Below the pieces are notes generated by a model. The model saw only the letters and a list, made by a program, of their open reading frames with translations, ran no database searches and had not been told where the DNA came from. Shown here piece after piece: positions 20,096-32,000 of a DNA stretch of 64,000 bases. The DNA is from Elmis aenea (Eukaryota; Arthropoda; Insecta; Coleoptera; Elmidae). The stretch spans positions 32,606,788 to 32,670,787 of the forward strand of contig OX393581.1 of the NCBI GenBank assembly GCA_947652605.1. The letters are read 5' to 3'. The translations under genes were made by a program, and so were the position numbers. Each line of letters begins with the position of its first letter. Position 1 is the first letter of the stretch.

Positions 20096-23000
20096 TTTGC
20101 TGATAATTCGAAATTTAAATAGATGTTTCTATTAAAATTGTATCATCAACGCTTTATTAATAAAATGATTGTATAAGAACTTTTGTGCAAACTAAATCAA
20201 TAAAACACATGTAAAAGAAAAGTTATGTGCTAAATATTTTCCTGATGATAAATATGTTTACTGGGCATTTATTGGGTGGAAATTCTGCACTAAATGTATC
20301 AGGATATGCAAATTAGAGGAGTGAAAGTTTCATTTATCACTATATGATATATTAAACATTGTTAATTTGCAATCAAGTGAAACATGTACTAACGATATCA
20401 ATCTTATGTTAATTCTGTTTTTGTGACTGTTTGTAATGCGGGTTTTCCAAAGTAAAGTTTTATAATCATTTGAATTCTTAAATAAAGTATTGGCACTTTT
20501 ATTATAAGCGTGTAGCATTTTGCACTGGAGAATAATCGTTTCATTGTAGTACAATTGCAGAGGACGGTGCAAATTCGATGGGATTACATCTCCTTTATTA
20601 AGATAAAGAAATGGTTAAATTTATTAAAAATATGGAAAACAAATTGAGAAAGATTTACAATTTGTTTACTCGTTTTTAAATAATTGTCGATAAAGCTATT
20701 TTTTATTTTAAACACATCTTATATCTGCTCTATCATTATAAATATCGAATAAGTAAGTTATAAAAGGCTTTTTACTTACTTTTTAAAGTAAAGTCTAAAA
20801 ACATCAATTAAAATTTTCTGTGTACCAGTCCAAAAGATATAACGTCTAATTTGGTTAAAAACATTTTTAATGTATTATAAAAACATAGAAAATAAGCATC
20901 CTTAGTAGATTATGAAAACATACCAGATTTTTTTTACAGTTTTCTGTGAAATTATAAAGATTTTAATTAACTAATTGATAGGAAAATAATAGCTTAATAA
21001 AAAAATGTATGTCTTATGTACCATATGGTCCTAAATTACAAAACGCATCTGATTTTGTGCGATTTGATTAAAAATTAGGAAAAAAATCAACCGTGATGAG
21101 AATTTAAGGAACTGACAGCATTATAGCACTTAAAAACTTTTATAAAGTTGTATTTTTAGGGTATTTGGATGGAATATTGTGAGAACAGCAATCATGGACA
21201 TAAAGAACAAATTGGGCTATAATGAAGATATTTATTTATACTACTGCAGATTTTTAAAGGCTTTGATTACATTTCTTCGACTTAATTATTGACGAATCTA
21301 ATGCTTTAATCTATTTTTATACATGTTTATAGGTAAAAATTACGAATCATAAATTATAAATTAAAAAGATATCATCCTTACATATTATTAAAAAAAAACA
21401 AGTCTTGATGCATAAGTAATGACAGTAAAAAAATGAATTTTTTCAGAAAAAAAAAAGACGAAAGCTGTGTAGATGTATTAACACTAATGATCATGTTTAC
21501 ATAATTATTACTTTACAGGACTTCAAACGCACAGAATATTCCAAATCCTACAACTTAGTCGCGTAATGCAATGCTGCTTTTAACAAAACTACATAAACCA
21601 AACGACATCATCTAATGCTACATGTACAGCTTGTATGAAATAATAGAACTTTATGCAGTTAATCTATTTATAAACTTAAACAAACTATCCAAAACAAATT
21701 GAATAATAAACACTTGTTTTGATTTGAAAAACGTTGTTAATAATTCGTTCATTTATTTGTACCTGACATTCTGATCATATCCAGCAATGTATATTTGCGT
21801 CATCATAATACTAACAATTAAATGCAAAATAGTTTAATCACAATTTATTACCTTACAAAAAATATTTACCGTGAACTATTGCTCTAAGAAACTGTCATCA
21901 TGTATGCAAATATTTATGTTAATTCTTTCTAAGAATTAAGATATCGCTACGATCTCTTGAAATCAAACTGATTTGTAAAATTTTATATATATGACGGACA
22001 TAGGCCGCACTGTTGAAGAAGAGTACTTATTACTCTTGTGTTTTTTGTTTTTAATTATGGCTCGTGGTCGTCTTTGTAATGTGGTTGAACACTCAAACGT
22101 TGTTTTTCGTAATACACAGGTCTAGAGCAATTATTAAACAGTAAGAAACAAATAAAACAACAATTTTAACAATAAACTTCTTTATTTTATGACCGGCTGT
22201 ACATTTCTCAGTGTTGGTTCTTGACTACCTTAGCGCGACCGTCCAAGATTTTTGGTTTCCTTTTGTCATCCCCTTTCTATTGTAGTGGTATCCCTGTCTT
22301 TTCTATAAGCACATTTGCGTACGAGAAATATGTTCTACTTAAGATGTACAAATTTATCATCAAATCGTTTGCTGATTGACGATACCCAAATACTGACGTT
22401 GTAGGACCCAAGTTATGAACGTAATATTTTAACGTTAATGTGTTTTACTGAAGTTGAAATCCTCATAACCTGGCCCTTTCGAAATGTTTCATGATTTTGT
22501 AACTGATCCATCAGCATTTGTTGCACTGTTATTCATTTAAAAGTAAATGAAATAACACTGGGGTATATAAAATAATCCGTCCCAGGGGTGTCACAGGTAG
22601 TTATGGTAAATTTCTTGAGTGGACATTGAATTTAAGGCAAATATCGCCTTCAAAAGTATATTAAAATGTGCGTATATTAAGTTGATTTTTTAAATAATAT
22701 ACAGGGTGTTTAAGTTAAATGTCAATCCAAAATTACATAAAAACTGTAATAGATCAAATATTCTGTTTATGAAGGACTGTAGTCCGTGTTGAAGTCTATA
22801 AAAAAAAAAAAAAAACTAATATTTTATTTTGGTTAATTTTAAAATCACAAAAAGTGTTAGGATAGACTAGCAATGGTCGAAATAAAACAATGGAAGTCGA
22901 TTATTGTTTTTTCCGTGTCAACGTTGATTTTTACCTTGTATTCCGCAATTTTTTAATTGTTTTGCTTAATTTTGTAATTAAACAATTAAAACGTATCATC

Positions 23001-24919
23001 ATTGTAAAGATATATTTTTTTAAATCTAACTTTTCTGCTATTAAAAAATATTAGTTTTATTAAATATCTCGCACAGTAATATAGAAATACAAATTTGGCT
23101 ATCACTAATTTATAGCAAACAAAATCAAGCAAAACCTTTTTTTATGCGCTTTTGTGTATAAGCAACGATATCTGAGATATTTGAAGTAAAAAATTTTGGT
23201 CGATTTCGGTTTTATCGTCGTATCACGCAAGCCATGGAATTTTTAAACAAAAAAGATATTTTTTATAGTATACTGTGCTTTATAATTCAATTCAATATTG
23301 ATTGTAAATTATGATGTACCTACAAAGGAATTCTAACTGGAGCAGAAGCAAGTAATTTAAATATATTAATATTGTTATGCGTTAACAAAATGTTTCACCT
23401 AAGCGGTGACAAATGAACTTTAATTAATGATCAGTTTTATTTTCATTTTGATCCAAATACCTATTGGTAAGTAGTTTCACTTGCGGCCCAAGACAGGGCG
23501 ACGACCCATTAAGAACTTTCTCGATATATCGCCTATATACCTACCAAGATCTAAGGTAACAATTTTTTAAACTTAGTTTATGTGCACTAGTAGTTTATAA
23601 CAAAGGTGCATAGAATCGTATTTCTTTTCCCTCTATTTTTTTGCCTTAATCTTTTTGAATATATTGCATAAGTTGGTTTTTCACCTGTCACACAATATAA
23701 GTTGGGCCAGTCTCAGTTATTATGTTTTGATGTCATTTTCACAAAATACAAATGTATCTCAGTAAAATTTGAGGGCTTGGCGATAGGCTGCGTTAAGAAA
23801 GTTTTTATTACTTGTATGAATGGTATCTGCCAAGTCTAAACACAAATATCTGTTTCTTTTATATCGTCGTGTGTCCCTATCGTTTTTAAAATTCACAATA
23901 AAATTTAATATTATTTTGACGCGCTTAATAAACCTACTTTGATCATTCAAAATTAGCGTACAATAACGAAAACTGTATTTTTACAGAGTTATTGGGCTAC
24001 ATAAATTATATTTAACAAACATTCAATTACGTTTAGCACAAAATTTCACTTGCAATGACAATAATACAGCACATAATTCTTTAAATCTTAAATCGGGCAT
24101 TTGAATGTGTGTCGAAACGCAAAACACCGCATTGCCACTTAATCATTTAAATAAATAGTTTATTAACTAACTCACTTATTGCTCTATTAACGTTGAATTA
24201 ATTTCATGCACGGAAGCGTACATTATTACTTATAAGGAAACAAATGTTAACTGAATAACATAAATTATGTATGTGTGCTATTGTTAAAGGAACATTCAGC
24301 ATTTTTTTCTTATTAACCACAGCCGAGTATATGTCATGCAACTTAAAAACAGTTATTAACTGCGTTTGACGTCATTACAAAAAGAGCTTGTGAAAGTTTG
24401 GTTTTACGTTTAGGTATGTGGTGTCACTGTCGCTTTTTTAAATGGAGGAAGTTTGTTTTATAAATCATATCACAATTGCCTCTCCAATTATACAGTAATT
24501 TTGAGGGAAAAAAACGTTCCGAGCTTAACAAGATCTCGCATAACTGTTTTATGCAAAATGTCCATAAATAATTTTTAATACATATGCCTTTGTTTTGGGT
24601 TGTCAAGGTAACGTATAATTATGTTAAACTAGTGAAAGTTGTTAAGTCGTTGACATTGTTGGGAATAGGGAGAACAAATTCTTTATTGATGAATATTTTG
24701 TTGAATTGACAAAACGTGTTTCGAAAAACTTATGGTAAAAAATCACTGTACTAAGATAAGTCATCGATATTGAATATGAATTGCAATTCGCTTAAATTTA
24801 AAGATTGGATCATGGTTCTTTGTTAGGCATACGTTAATGATTTACTTTTTTAGTCAGAAATGGCAAAAAAACGCATCAGGTCATTGGATTAAAGTTCCAG
24901 ACATTTAAAATATAAATAC
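20096..24919. other. AT-rich intergenic DNA
   Basis: No gene could be supported in about 4.8 kb. An isolated CAGGGTGTTTAAG transposon end lies at 22701, followed by a poly-A run at 22801. Short frames (20330-20572, 23759-23950, 24424-24606, all minus) lack motifs. Confidence 0.5.
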
Positions 24920-25460
24920 AGTACAAAAGTATGGAAACAGACAAATATCTAAAATATCATTAAAGATATTACAATAATAGTTGGTATCTAAGCGTTATCG
25001 TATTTTCGGAGTCGATGAAAATACTAAGGTTGCAATACGACTTCCGGTTCAACGGGAAACGGACTAAAACTTTGAAATTTTAAATAGAATGCCCTGTATA
25101 TTTTTACATTTTTGGATTCCTCTTCAAATTAACTTTAAGAATTATATGAGGTTATATGGGTCTAAAGTCAACTGTTTTCGTAAAATTTACATTTTATGAA
25201 CATTTTGAGCAATAAAGAACTTTCAATTTTTTTTTACATTTAAGTTCTTGAAAAAGGCAGAAAAATTTCGTTTTCAGTTTAGATTGGCAATAGATTAATA
25301 ACACTTTGCGCTAGCTACATTTTTAAAATATTATACAGGGTGTTTTTTACGATTGGTTAAACTTGTGAAACTTTAAACATCGATAACTTAATTTTCTTAA
25401 ATACTAAACCCTATATGTTTTATGTTTAGTCTTGTAAAAAAATTTAATGTCTTTCGAAAT
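24920..25460 (+). repeat. Old repeat, copy 2 (uninterrupted)
   Basis: Collinear with the dispersed pieces of copy 1 at 13233-15780 but without its two insertions. It includes an internal CAGGGTGTTTTTTACG block at 25336. No coding sequence seen. Confidence 0.7.
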
Positions 25461-25814
25461 CATTGACCATGTCCTATACCTAAAAGTGATATTTTTCCTC
25501 TATCAAGTTTAAACGAGTTTTGTGCCGCCGATTTATTGACTGCTTTAATTAAAAGCAATTTTTTTCTTGCATAAAAAAAAACATCCATGGCTTAAGGTAA
25601 ACATTTGTATATGCAACAAATATGCACCAGTTACTGATAAATTTCGAATAAGCCCTGTTATTTTAGACTACATCTAAAATTATCGCAAATAAAGACATCT
25701 AGGTAAACATCTCTAAATCATATTTGAGTGTTTTATTTTAGAACAAGTGATTCAAGGTATTATCTGAATAATAAAAACTGTAAATTGTAGAATATCATAA
25801 TATAATAAAAAATG

Positions 25815-26350
25815 AAATATACATGGTGTTGCAAAACGAGTTTTCTAAAAAGAAAACAGTATATGTATAGAGAAGTCAATTTCTTATGAAATAGTTCGAT
25901 TTATTCGTATTATGCGTCAGGGGATGCAAAAAAAATGAGCTTTCGAAATTGATAGCGAAAAATTGCTTTCACACCTCTACTTGACAAATTAACAAAATGT
26001 AATGGCGCCGAGTTTTGTTGAAAGACGTAATTTGCATCACTAAACAACTTTTTTGTGTGTTTCAGCACATGCCCTTGCAAAGCCTTCTTCAAATAGTATT
26101 TAACATCAATTTTGACGCCCTTTAACGTCAAAAAAAGGGCTTCCGAAATGTTTCGGGAAAGATACTCCAAATCATGATACTTAAGGCGTTGTGGAATCGC
26201 TGAACAGCTCGGCTGGTTTGAGATATTAGCCAAGTAGATTCGGTTATTTCAAGCGTTGCGGCATGATGAAATTTTTTCATCAGAAAAAAGGATCAATGAA
26301 GCGCATGCTTATGAGGGAACTTAGAATGTCAATTGACTCTCATTGTCTTT
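25815..26350 (-). pseudogene. Tc1/mariner-type DDE transposase fragment
   Basis: The minus strand reads SDEKI near 26280, then NRIYLANISNQPS, GISRNISEALFLTLKGVK-like text, then KIDVKYYLKKALQGHVLKH, then NYVFQQNSAPLHF and FASPDA near 25915. Family counterparts are LFSDEKxF, GVKIxxxYYLxxVL, WxFQQDSAPxHxA and SSPDLNPxDY. In the FQQ block the catalytic D has become N, so even the open part is inactive. A TACATGGTGTTGCAAAACG sequence at 25822 may be the transposon end. The 107-codon open stretch at 25910-26233 is the best preserved piece. Confidence 0.7.
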
Positions 26351-26579
26351 ATGATGCGCTATCGTTTTTAGTTTTTGGTAATTTCCACAATTTTAACACA
26401 TCAACTAACAATGTTACGTCATAGTTTATAGCAGAATATAATGTTAGTGAACATACTCAAAAGAATATTCACTCTAATAGTACATTAAAACACTAGTGTC
26501 ATAAGACCTTTTGGACACGAGCCTCTCTTCAGAATTTTCGTAGTAGTAGTGACGGAATGTATTCCATACTTGAGGTCGC

Positions 26580-26642
26580 GGGCCGGATATAGAGCCTTCG
26601 CGGACCGCATCCGGCCCGCGGGCCGCCAGTTTGCGACCCCTG
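26580..26642. mobile_element. hAT element terminus, GC-rich
   Basis: GCGGGCCGGAT...CCGGCCCGCGGGCCGCCAG and then TTTGCGACCCCTG is the characteristic right end of a hAT subgroup (inverse: CAGGGGTCGCAAACT). The GC content contrasts sharply with its surroundings. The other end was not identified. Confidence 0.6.
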
Positions 26643-27261
26643 TTCTAGAGCATAGTAAACTGTTAAAGAATATTGTTTTTGTGATAAATAATCATTTAAA
26701 ACTGATTTAGAAGATAATTTTCGGTTTCTTTGTTATTCATAATTTATTTTTAATTAGGGCCTTAAAATATACATAAGCATATAATATGGCCCAATATGAG
26801 AGTTTAGAAAAACATTTTGTTTTGTTCTTTAAATATATTTTATGTAGAAGGCATATTTGATTTTTGTTACTAATGGAAATAAAGAATTTAATCTCACTTA
26901 GTGTATTTCGATGTTCCTCCAAATAAAGTTATTAAAAATGAATATTAATTAAGTGGGCCTTATTCGGCTCAGGTACCTTATACGTCATCCCCTATCTCAA
27001 ATTGACGTACACTTTTTCCTTTAAATTTTTTTTTTTTAGTCAAAAATGAATTTGGTTAAACTAAATCTAACTTGGTCCTTCAATTTCTACCTATTATTAA
27101 ATTCGATGGTACCATGAATATTTGACCTATAATTCAGTAAAAATTGACTTATACCTGTAGCGATAGTAACGCTTTATTTATCGGCAAATTCTTCATAGTT
27201 CTTTTTGTTTGTTTACGAGTGAGAGTATTATTGACAGCTAAAATGTTGGTTATGTTTACGG
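26643..27261. other. AT-rich intergenic DNA, nothing recognised
   Basis: Only unsupported short frames (for example 26737-26922, minus). Confidence 0.5.
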
Positions 27262-27440
27262 CGGACTTTACAAATCATAGAAGGACTTCCGCCGTGCGGC
27301 GGAATTTAACTAGGAAATACCGTCGATTCGGCCGCGCGTACGCATAATACAGCTTCAACGGCGGAAAGCACCTGTATAACGTATAAAATCCGCCGTCCGG
27401 CGAAATTCTAATTCTATATAAGCTATTCCGCCGGCGGACA
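27262..27440. repeat. GC-rich cluster of CCGCCG palindromes
   Basis: Three related palindromes occur in 180 bp: TTCCGCCGTGCGGCGGAATT at 27287-27306, ATCCGCCGTCCGGCGAAATT near 27389 and ATTCCGCCGGCGGACAT near 27425, plus half-sites. The block is far richer in G+C than its surroundings and probably belongs to a small transposon. Confidence 0.5.
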
Positions 27441-28449
27441 TATAGCCACTTCCTTTTAAAAACACTAAACCTTATTATGCGACACAGTGTTTATTAACAC
27501 TTTTGTTTTTAAAAACACAATTTTTAATAACTATTGAGTTAAGATAATGTTTTGAAAAAAAAAACTGCATTTCTTAATATACAAACTAATTCTGCGCTAT
27601 ATTTTTTGCACAAATATTAAGCTGACCCTGAGTAAAACGTGACTTGCTTTTGGCAAAGTTCAAAACATTTACTGTTAGTAAACGAGACAGGTCCTTCGCA
27701 TAAATGTTGCATCAAGACACCAAAGAATTAGTTTGATGCTGATTCCCCATAACTGAAAAGTTCAAAGCCGTTTTGTTTGCAGAACATTCATATTCTACCG
27801 ATTTTTTTGTACCTAATGAATTTTATTTTAAAACATCTTTTAGAAGATCATCTGATGTGATTCAAAATTCTCGATACCACGACTAAAACTTGTGATAAAT
27901 AGTTTTTCATACATCAAAAATAGATTTATTCTGAGCCATAAGAAATATCAAGCGCGTTCTTCATAAAAATACAATTTAGTGTACAAGTAATTACTAAGTT
28001 CTTTTTAATATAACTTTAAAATTACATAATCTTTTTTAAAATTACAATAAATAATTACTAGAGAGACAATCATTTTTCAAATTCATTGATGTCTCCAGCC
28101 AAAAAATTGAAAAAATATCGAGTTTTATGCTAAATACAATTTGCAATAAAATGCCAGTTTGTTGACAATTTAGTAACATTTATTTCAGTTTTCTTTGGCT
28201 GCTCTTTTAAGCAAATAATCAAAGGACTTCATTAGTTTCAATTTTTAAGAAATAACCTCAATAATGAAAGTAATGTGTAGAGCACAAAGATTACTTACCA
28301 CTGGGTATATAAAATTCTTTATGAAAAAAATACGTACCTAATTAACAATTTCAAACTAAATATTTGAGAGATTATTATTGGTATTATTCCAAACTTATTT
28401 ACAAACGCAATAGACACAGTAATAAAAGTCGAATATCCTTATATAAAAT
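27441..28449. other. Intergenic DNA and possible 3' flank of the mucin-like gene
   Basis: No coding sequence supported. A good minus-strand donor-like GTGGTAAGT at 28300 has no convincing exon attached. Confidence 0.4.
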
Positions 28450-28455
28450 TTTATT
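28450..28455 (-). promoter_or_regulatory. Candidate polyadenylation signal (AATAAA) of the mucin-like gene
   Basis: A minus-strand AATAAA about 545 nt after the stop at 29001. In such AT-rich DNA the hexamer is common, so this is only a candidate. Confidence 0.25.
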
Positions 28456-29000
28456 ATATACAAATATTAACACAAGAACCCTAAAATACATTGAGCCTTT
28501 ACAAATTAGTAAAATAAATACAAATTTAAAAATTATGTACACATCACACTAATTGGATAAGGAAGTAATATTTGCTTTTAGACAACTACAAAGAATTCTT
28601 AAATAGGAAGAAAGCTAAGAGTAAAGTAAAACTAAAATTATGGTAGGCATGTTTAACTTTTAAGTATAAAAATTGAGTATTTTCATCAGCTGGTTCTTGA
28701 ATCGCTTGATTAATTTGACTAACAACTCAGAAATATGCACTAATTAAAAATAAAACAGTCACTTAATTTAAAAAATATTTTCCAAAATACATTTAAGTTC
28801 GTGGTAATCGCAGTACCAACATTAAATAAACAAAAGCCGAGCGGCCACGGATTTATGTACATAAATTAACAAATTTAAAATCGATGTTGGTACTAACAAT
28901 ATTAAAAACGCATTAGAGAAACGAATTAATTTAAACCTAACACATTATATGCAAATAACAGCAATAAATATAAAAGTTAAATATAGCACACGTTTCAATT

Positions 29001-29087
29001 TCATCCTGGTCTATAAGAACTAGAGCTAAAGTAACTTCCAATCCTTGATCCGGATCCGATTATTGATTGGAATGAGTTGGCTGCACC
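29001..29087 (-). CDS. Mucin-like gene, last exon (28 residues plus stop)
   Basis: Acceptor GTTGTAG precedes GGTGCAGCC, and the frame reads GAANSFQSIIGSGSRIGS, then YFSSSSYRPG and TGA at 29003-29001. It joins in phase 0 to the exon ending at 35789, whose last residues are AISNFLGSAIQ, so the two make one continuous small-residue-rich amphipathic segment. Its difference from the Thr-rich body, and its closing of a frame after a 6.7-kb intron, support a functional C-terminal tail. It is too short for ORF callers. Other 3' exons cannot be excluded. Confidence 0.75.
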   Translation of the reverse strand, partial: GAANSFQSIIGSGSRIGSYFSSSSYRPG

Positions 29088-32000
29088 CTACAACATAACA
29101 CATTTATTTTACTATCTGCGTTATGCAAGATTGTTATAGTCCATAATTAATGAGGCAGAAAAACAAAATGAGCTGTGGCAGAGATGACCTAGATAATGCA
29201 GTAAAAATGCATGTTGTGAAATGCTACATATGCAAGAATTTTTCCGATGAAGTTTAAGAATAGAGCTTTTAAGTACCATAGCCATAATTAAGATAATATA
29301 AGTAGAGTAAAATAAGTTTTAAAAAAATTAAAAAGACGTAGAAAGGCGAAAAACGATTAATGTAATAAAAGGAGCATGTCCAAGTACGCTTAGTATATTT
29401 CATATTTGTGCAATGCTGGCTTAAAGAACGAAAATCAAAGATTTTTTACATAAACCATATACAAGCTTGTTATATACAGAGGGTCGCCAAATTAGTATAC
29501 ACACTGCAGATGACCATATTCTTCTAGAATAAGTAAGTACCTATCATGTTCTGAAGATATTATTAAAACAAAATAAAAACAGTTGAAAATCTATTTTTAC
29601 GATAAAAACCAGGTTAACTGAGTAATTTTAGTTTTAACATTATTTTATGCCTTTAGAGCTATTTTGTCTCATATGGATTTTTATTATGATTTTTTTATTG
29701 TATTTTAAAAGTTTTTATTTATAATGAAACAATAAAAATAAAACCTACAAAATGAACAGTATCAGTGTAAAAATATAACAGTATCTTTTCATCAGCATAA
29801 TAATTTGGCCACTCTTTTAATATCTTTGCAATAACTGAGAAAATATAAGAAAGACTTAAGCCATGAAAAGCATTTGTTTTTTAAATATTTTCACGCGCTC
29901 GTCGTTGTCGTCAAAGTTATATGGTATTTCTTCTTTTGCCATTAAGTATTTTGTACGTTTGTCTGTCAGTCCGTCTGGGTGTACATGTAAAAAGAGTATC
30001 ATCCAAGGTAGAAAAGTAATTGCTTCAGCCATTTCATTTAAGAATATTGTATGAGACTGCAAACTGTTCTTAGTCGCACAGTCTTATTAAAAAATATGTA
30101 GTAGTTGTTTAACTTTAGTGAAATGCTCAAAACATCCTTTTTTCATTTGATGGAAAACAAACACTAGTAAATAAGATACATATTACAAGACTCAATCCCA
30201 TCTATGTAATTTTTTTAAATGGTACAATGACGTGTTTAAATTTCTTTTCGTGTTATGAAAATAGAAAGAAATAAAGGGTTACTTAAATCTATAGAAAAGA
30301 ATTTTAAAATAATTATTTCGGCTAAGATTCATTTCCAGTAAATAGGCAAGTTGAAGAAAGATATTTTGAGCAGTTGCTACAAATTAAGTGATTAACTTAT
30401 AAATAAAAAATTTGCTTTTTAAAATATTTGCTAAATTATTACTTTTTTTTAAAATTTATAATTACTTTATTTGCAATTTTAACTTCCCAGAATGTAAAAG
30501 AAACTACAAAAAAAACTCATGATTTTTTAAGAGCTTCAAAATATTCAATGAATTGCAAAATCAAGTTAAAGTTACATAAATCTTATGAGATTTAAATAAG
30601 CGTTTATTAAAGTTGTGTTATGATTTTTGTATGATTGTAGGGTAAACATTACTTTGTTTTCTAAGCAACTATTAATATTATTATGATATATACAGAATAT
30701 TCCAAAACATGGATTCAAAGTTTATGACAAAAACCTATTACACTGTGGCCTGAAGCGGTATATCTCTAAATGTAATTCCAAAATTGCAACATTCGCACTA
30801 ATAAATCAACGTCTATGACTAACGATATCGCACGATTACTCAGAATAGAATGGATTAACTTGCACATAAACAAGGTTTTAATTATCCACAAAAGATTAAT
30901 GGAATTAATTGAATCCACCATATTATACCAAATCAAGAAGATTGTTGCCACGAGGTTACAACCATTTTAATCCTACAACGCAAATGATTGCTTTCTTTAA
31001 AATATTAATCCAAAAACAATGCAGAAGGCAAGGCTGTTAACAGTTTCTATATAAAACAAGAAAAATTGTTGTAATTATCGTACATCTTACATAATATAAT
31101 TTTTTTAATATTTCAAAAGCAGTTCAAAAAAGTTTTTGTCTTTCAAGCTCTCTTATTTCTTACAAAATAAACGTTGATTTTAAGTGAACATATACAGAAG
31201 AAAAGTTTATATGTCTTTTAATTAAAAATGTAGACCACAATGTAGTATACCAGTCTTATTATTTTAGACAGTTATAAACTAAACAAACTAATAACTTTTT
31301 GACAAAAATTTAAAGTTAAGCAATAAAAATATGTAAATTAAAAGCAACAATGAGTAAGTACTTTATTTCTTAACGTTTGCATTAAATAACAATAAATATA
31401 TTCTTGTAAAACATACAAATTTTGACGTTTTTATGAAATGAGTTGCTTGTTTATTTGTTGTAAAAATACTGTACCTACAGTTTAACCAACATGTTCCTTC
31501 ATTTTATAAAATAAATAATACAACTTAGTGTGGAGAATGTCGAACGTTTTTGAAAAATATAAAAGTTTTGAATCTGAACGGCTACCAACCTAAAAGTACG
31601 AGTTTTACACATCAATTAACAAAACCAAATGCAGCATTGTTTAGACTGCAAAAAATTTTCTTTTTAAAGTTTAATATTGTAGAGTGTAGAGAATTTAATT
31701 TACATTGCACATTGGAAAACCTTTGGAGAATCTATTTTAAATGTACTTAATATTCGCACACAATGCATTTGTAAACCGATAGTTTAGCTTGGATTACGAT
31801 ATCTTTGCGAAAGCATGCTATATGGCACAATAAAACCAAAGTTAAAATATCCTGCTAATGGCTATGACAAGTAGATCGTTAATCTAAAATGCTTGCCCTT
31901 CGTAATAATACCGGAATGTGAATTGAGTGAATGAACAAAAAAAGTGTATGTTGTACTCATGTACTGATGTACTTATAATATTGTATAAATATTACGAGGT

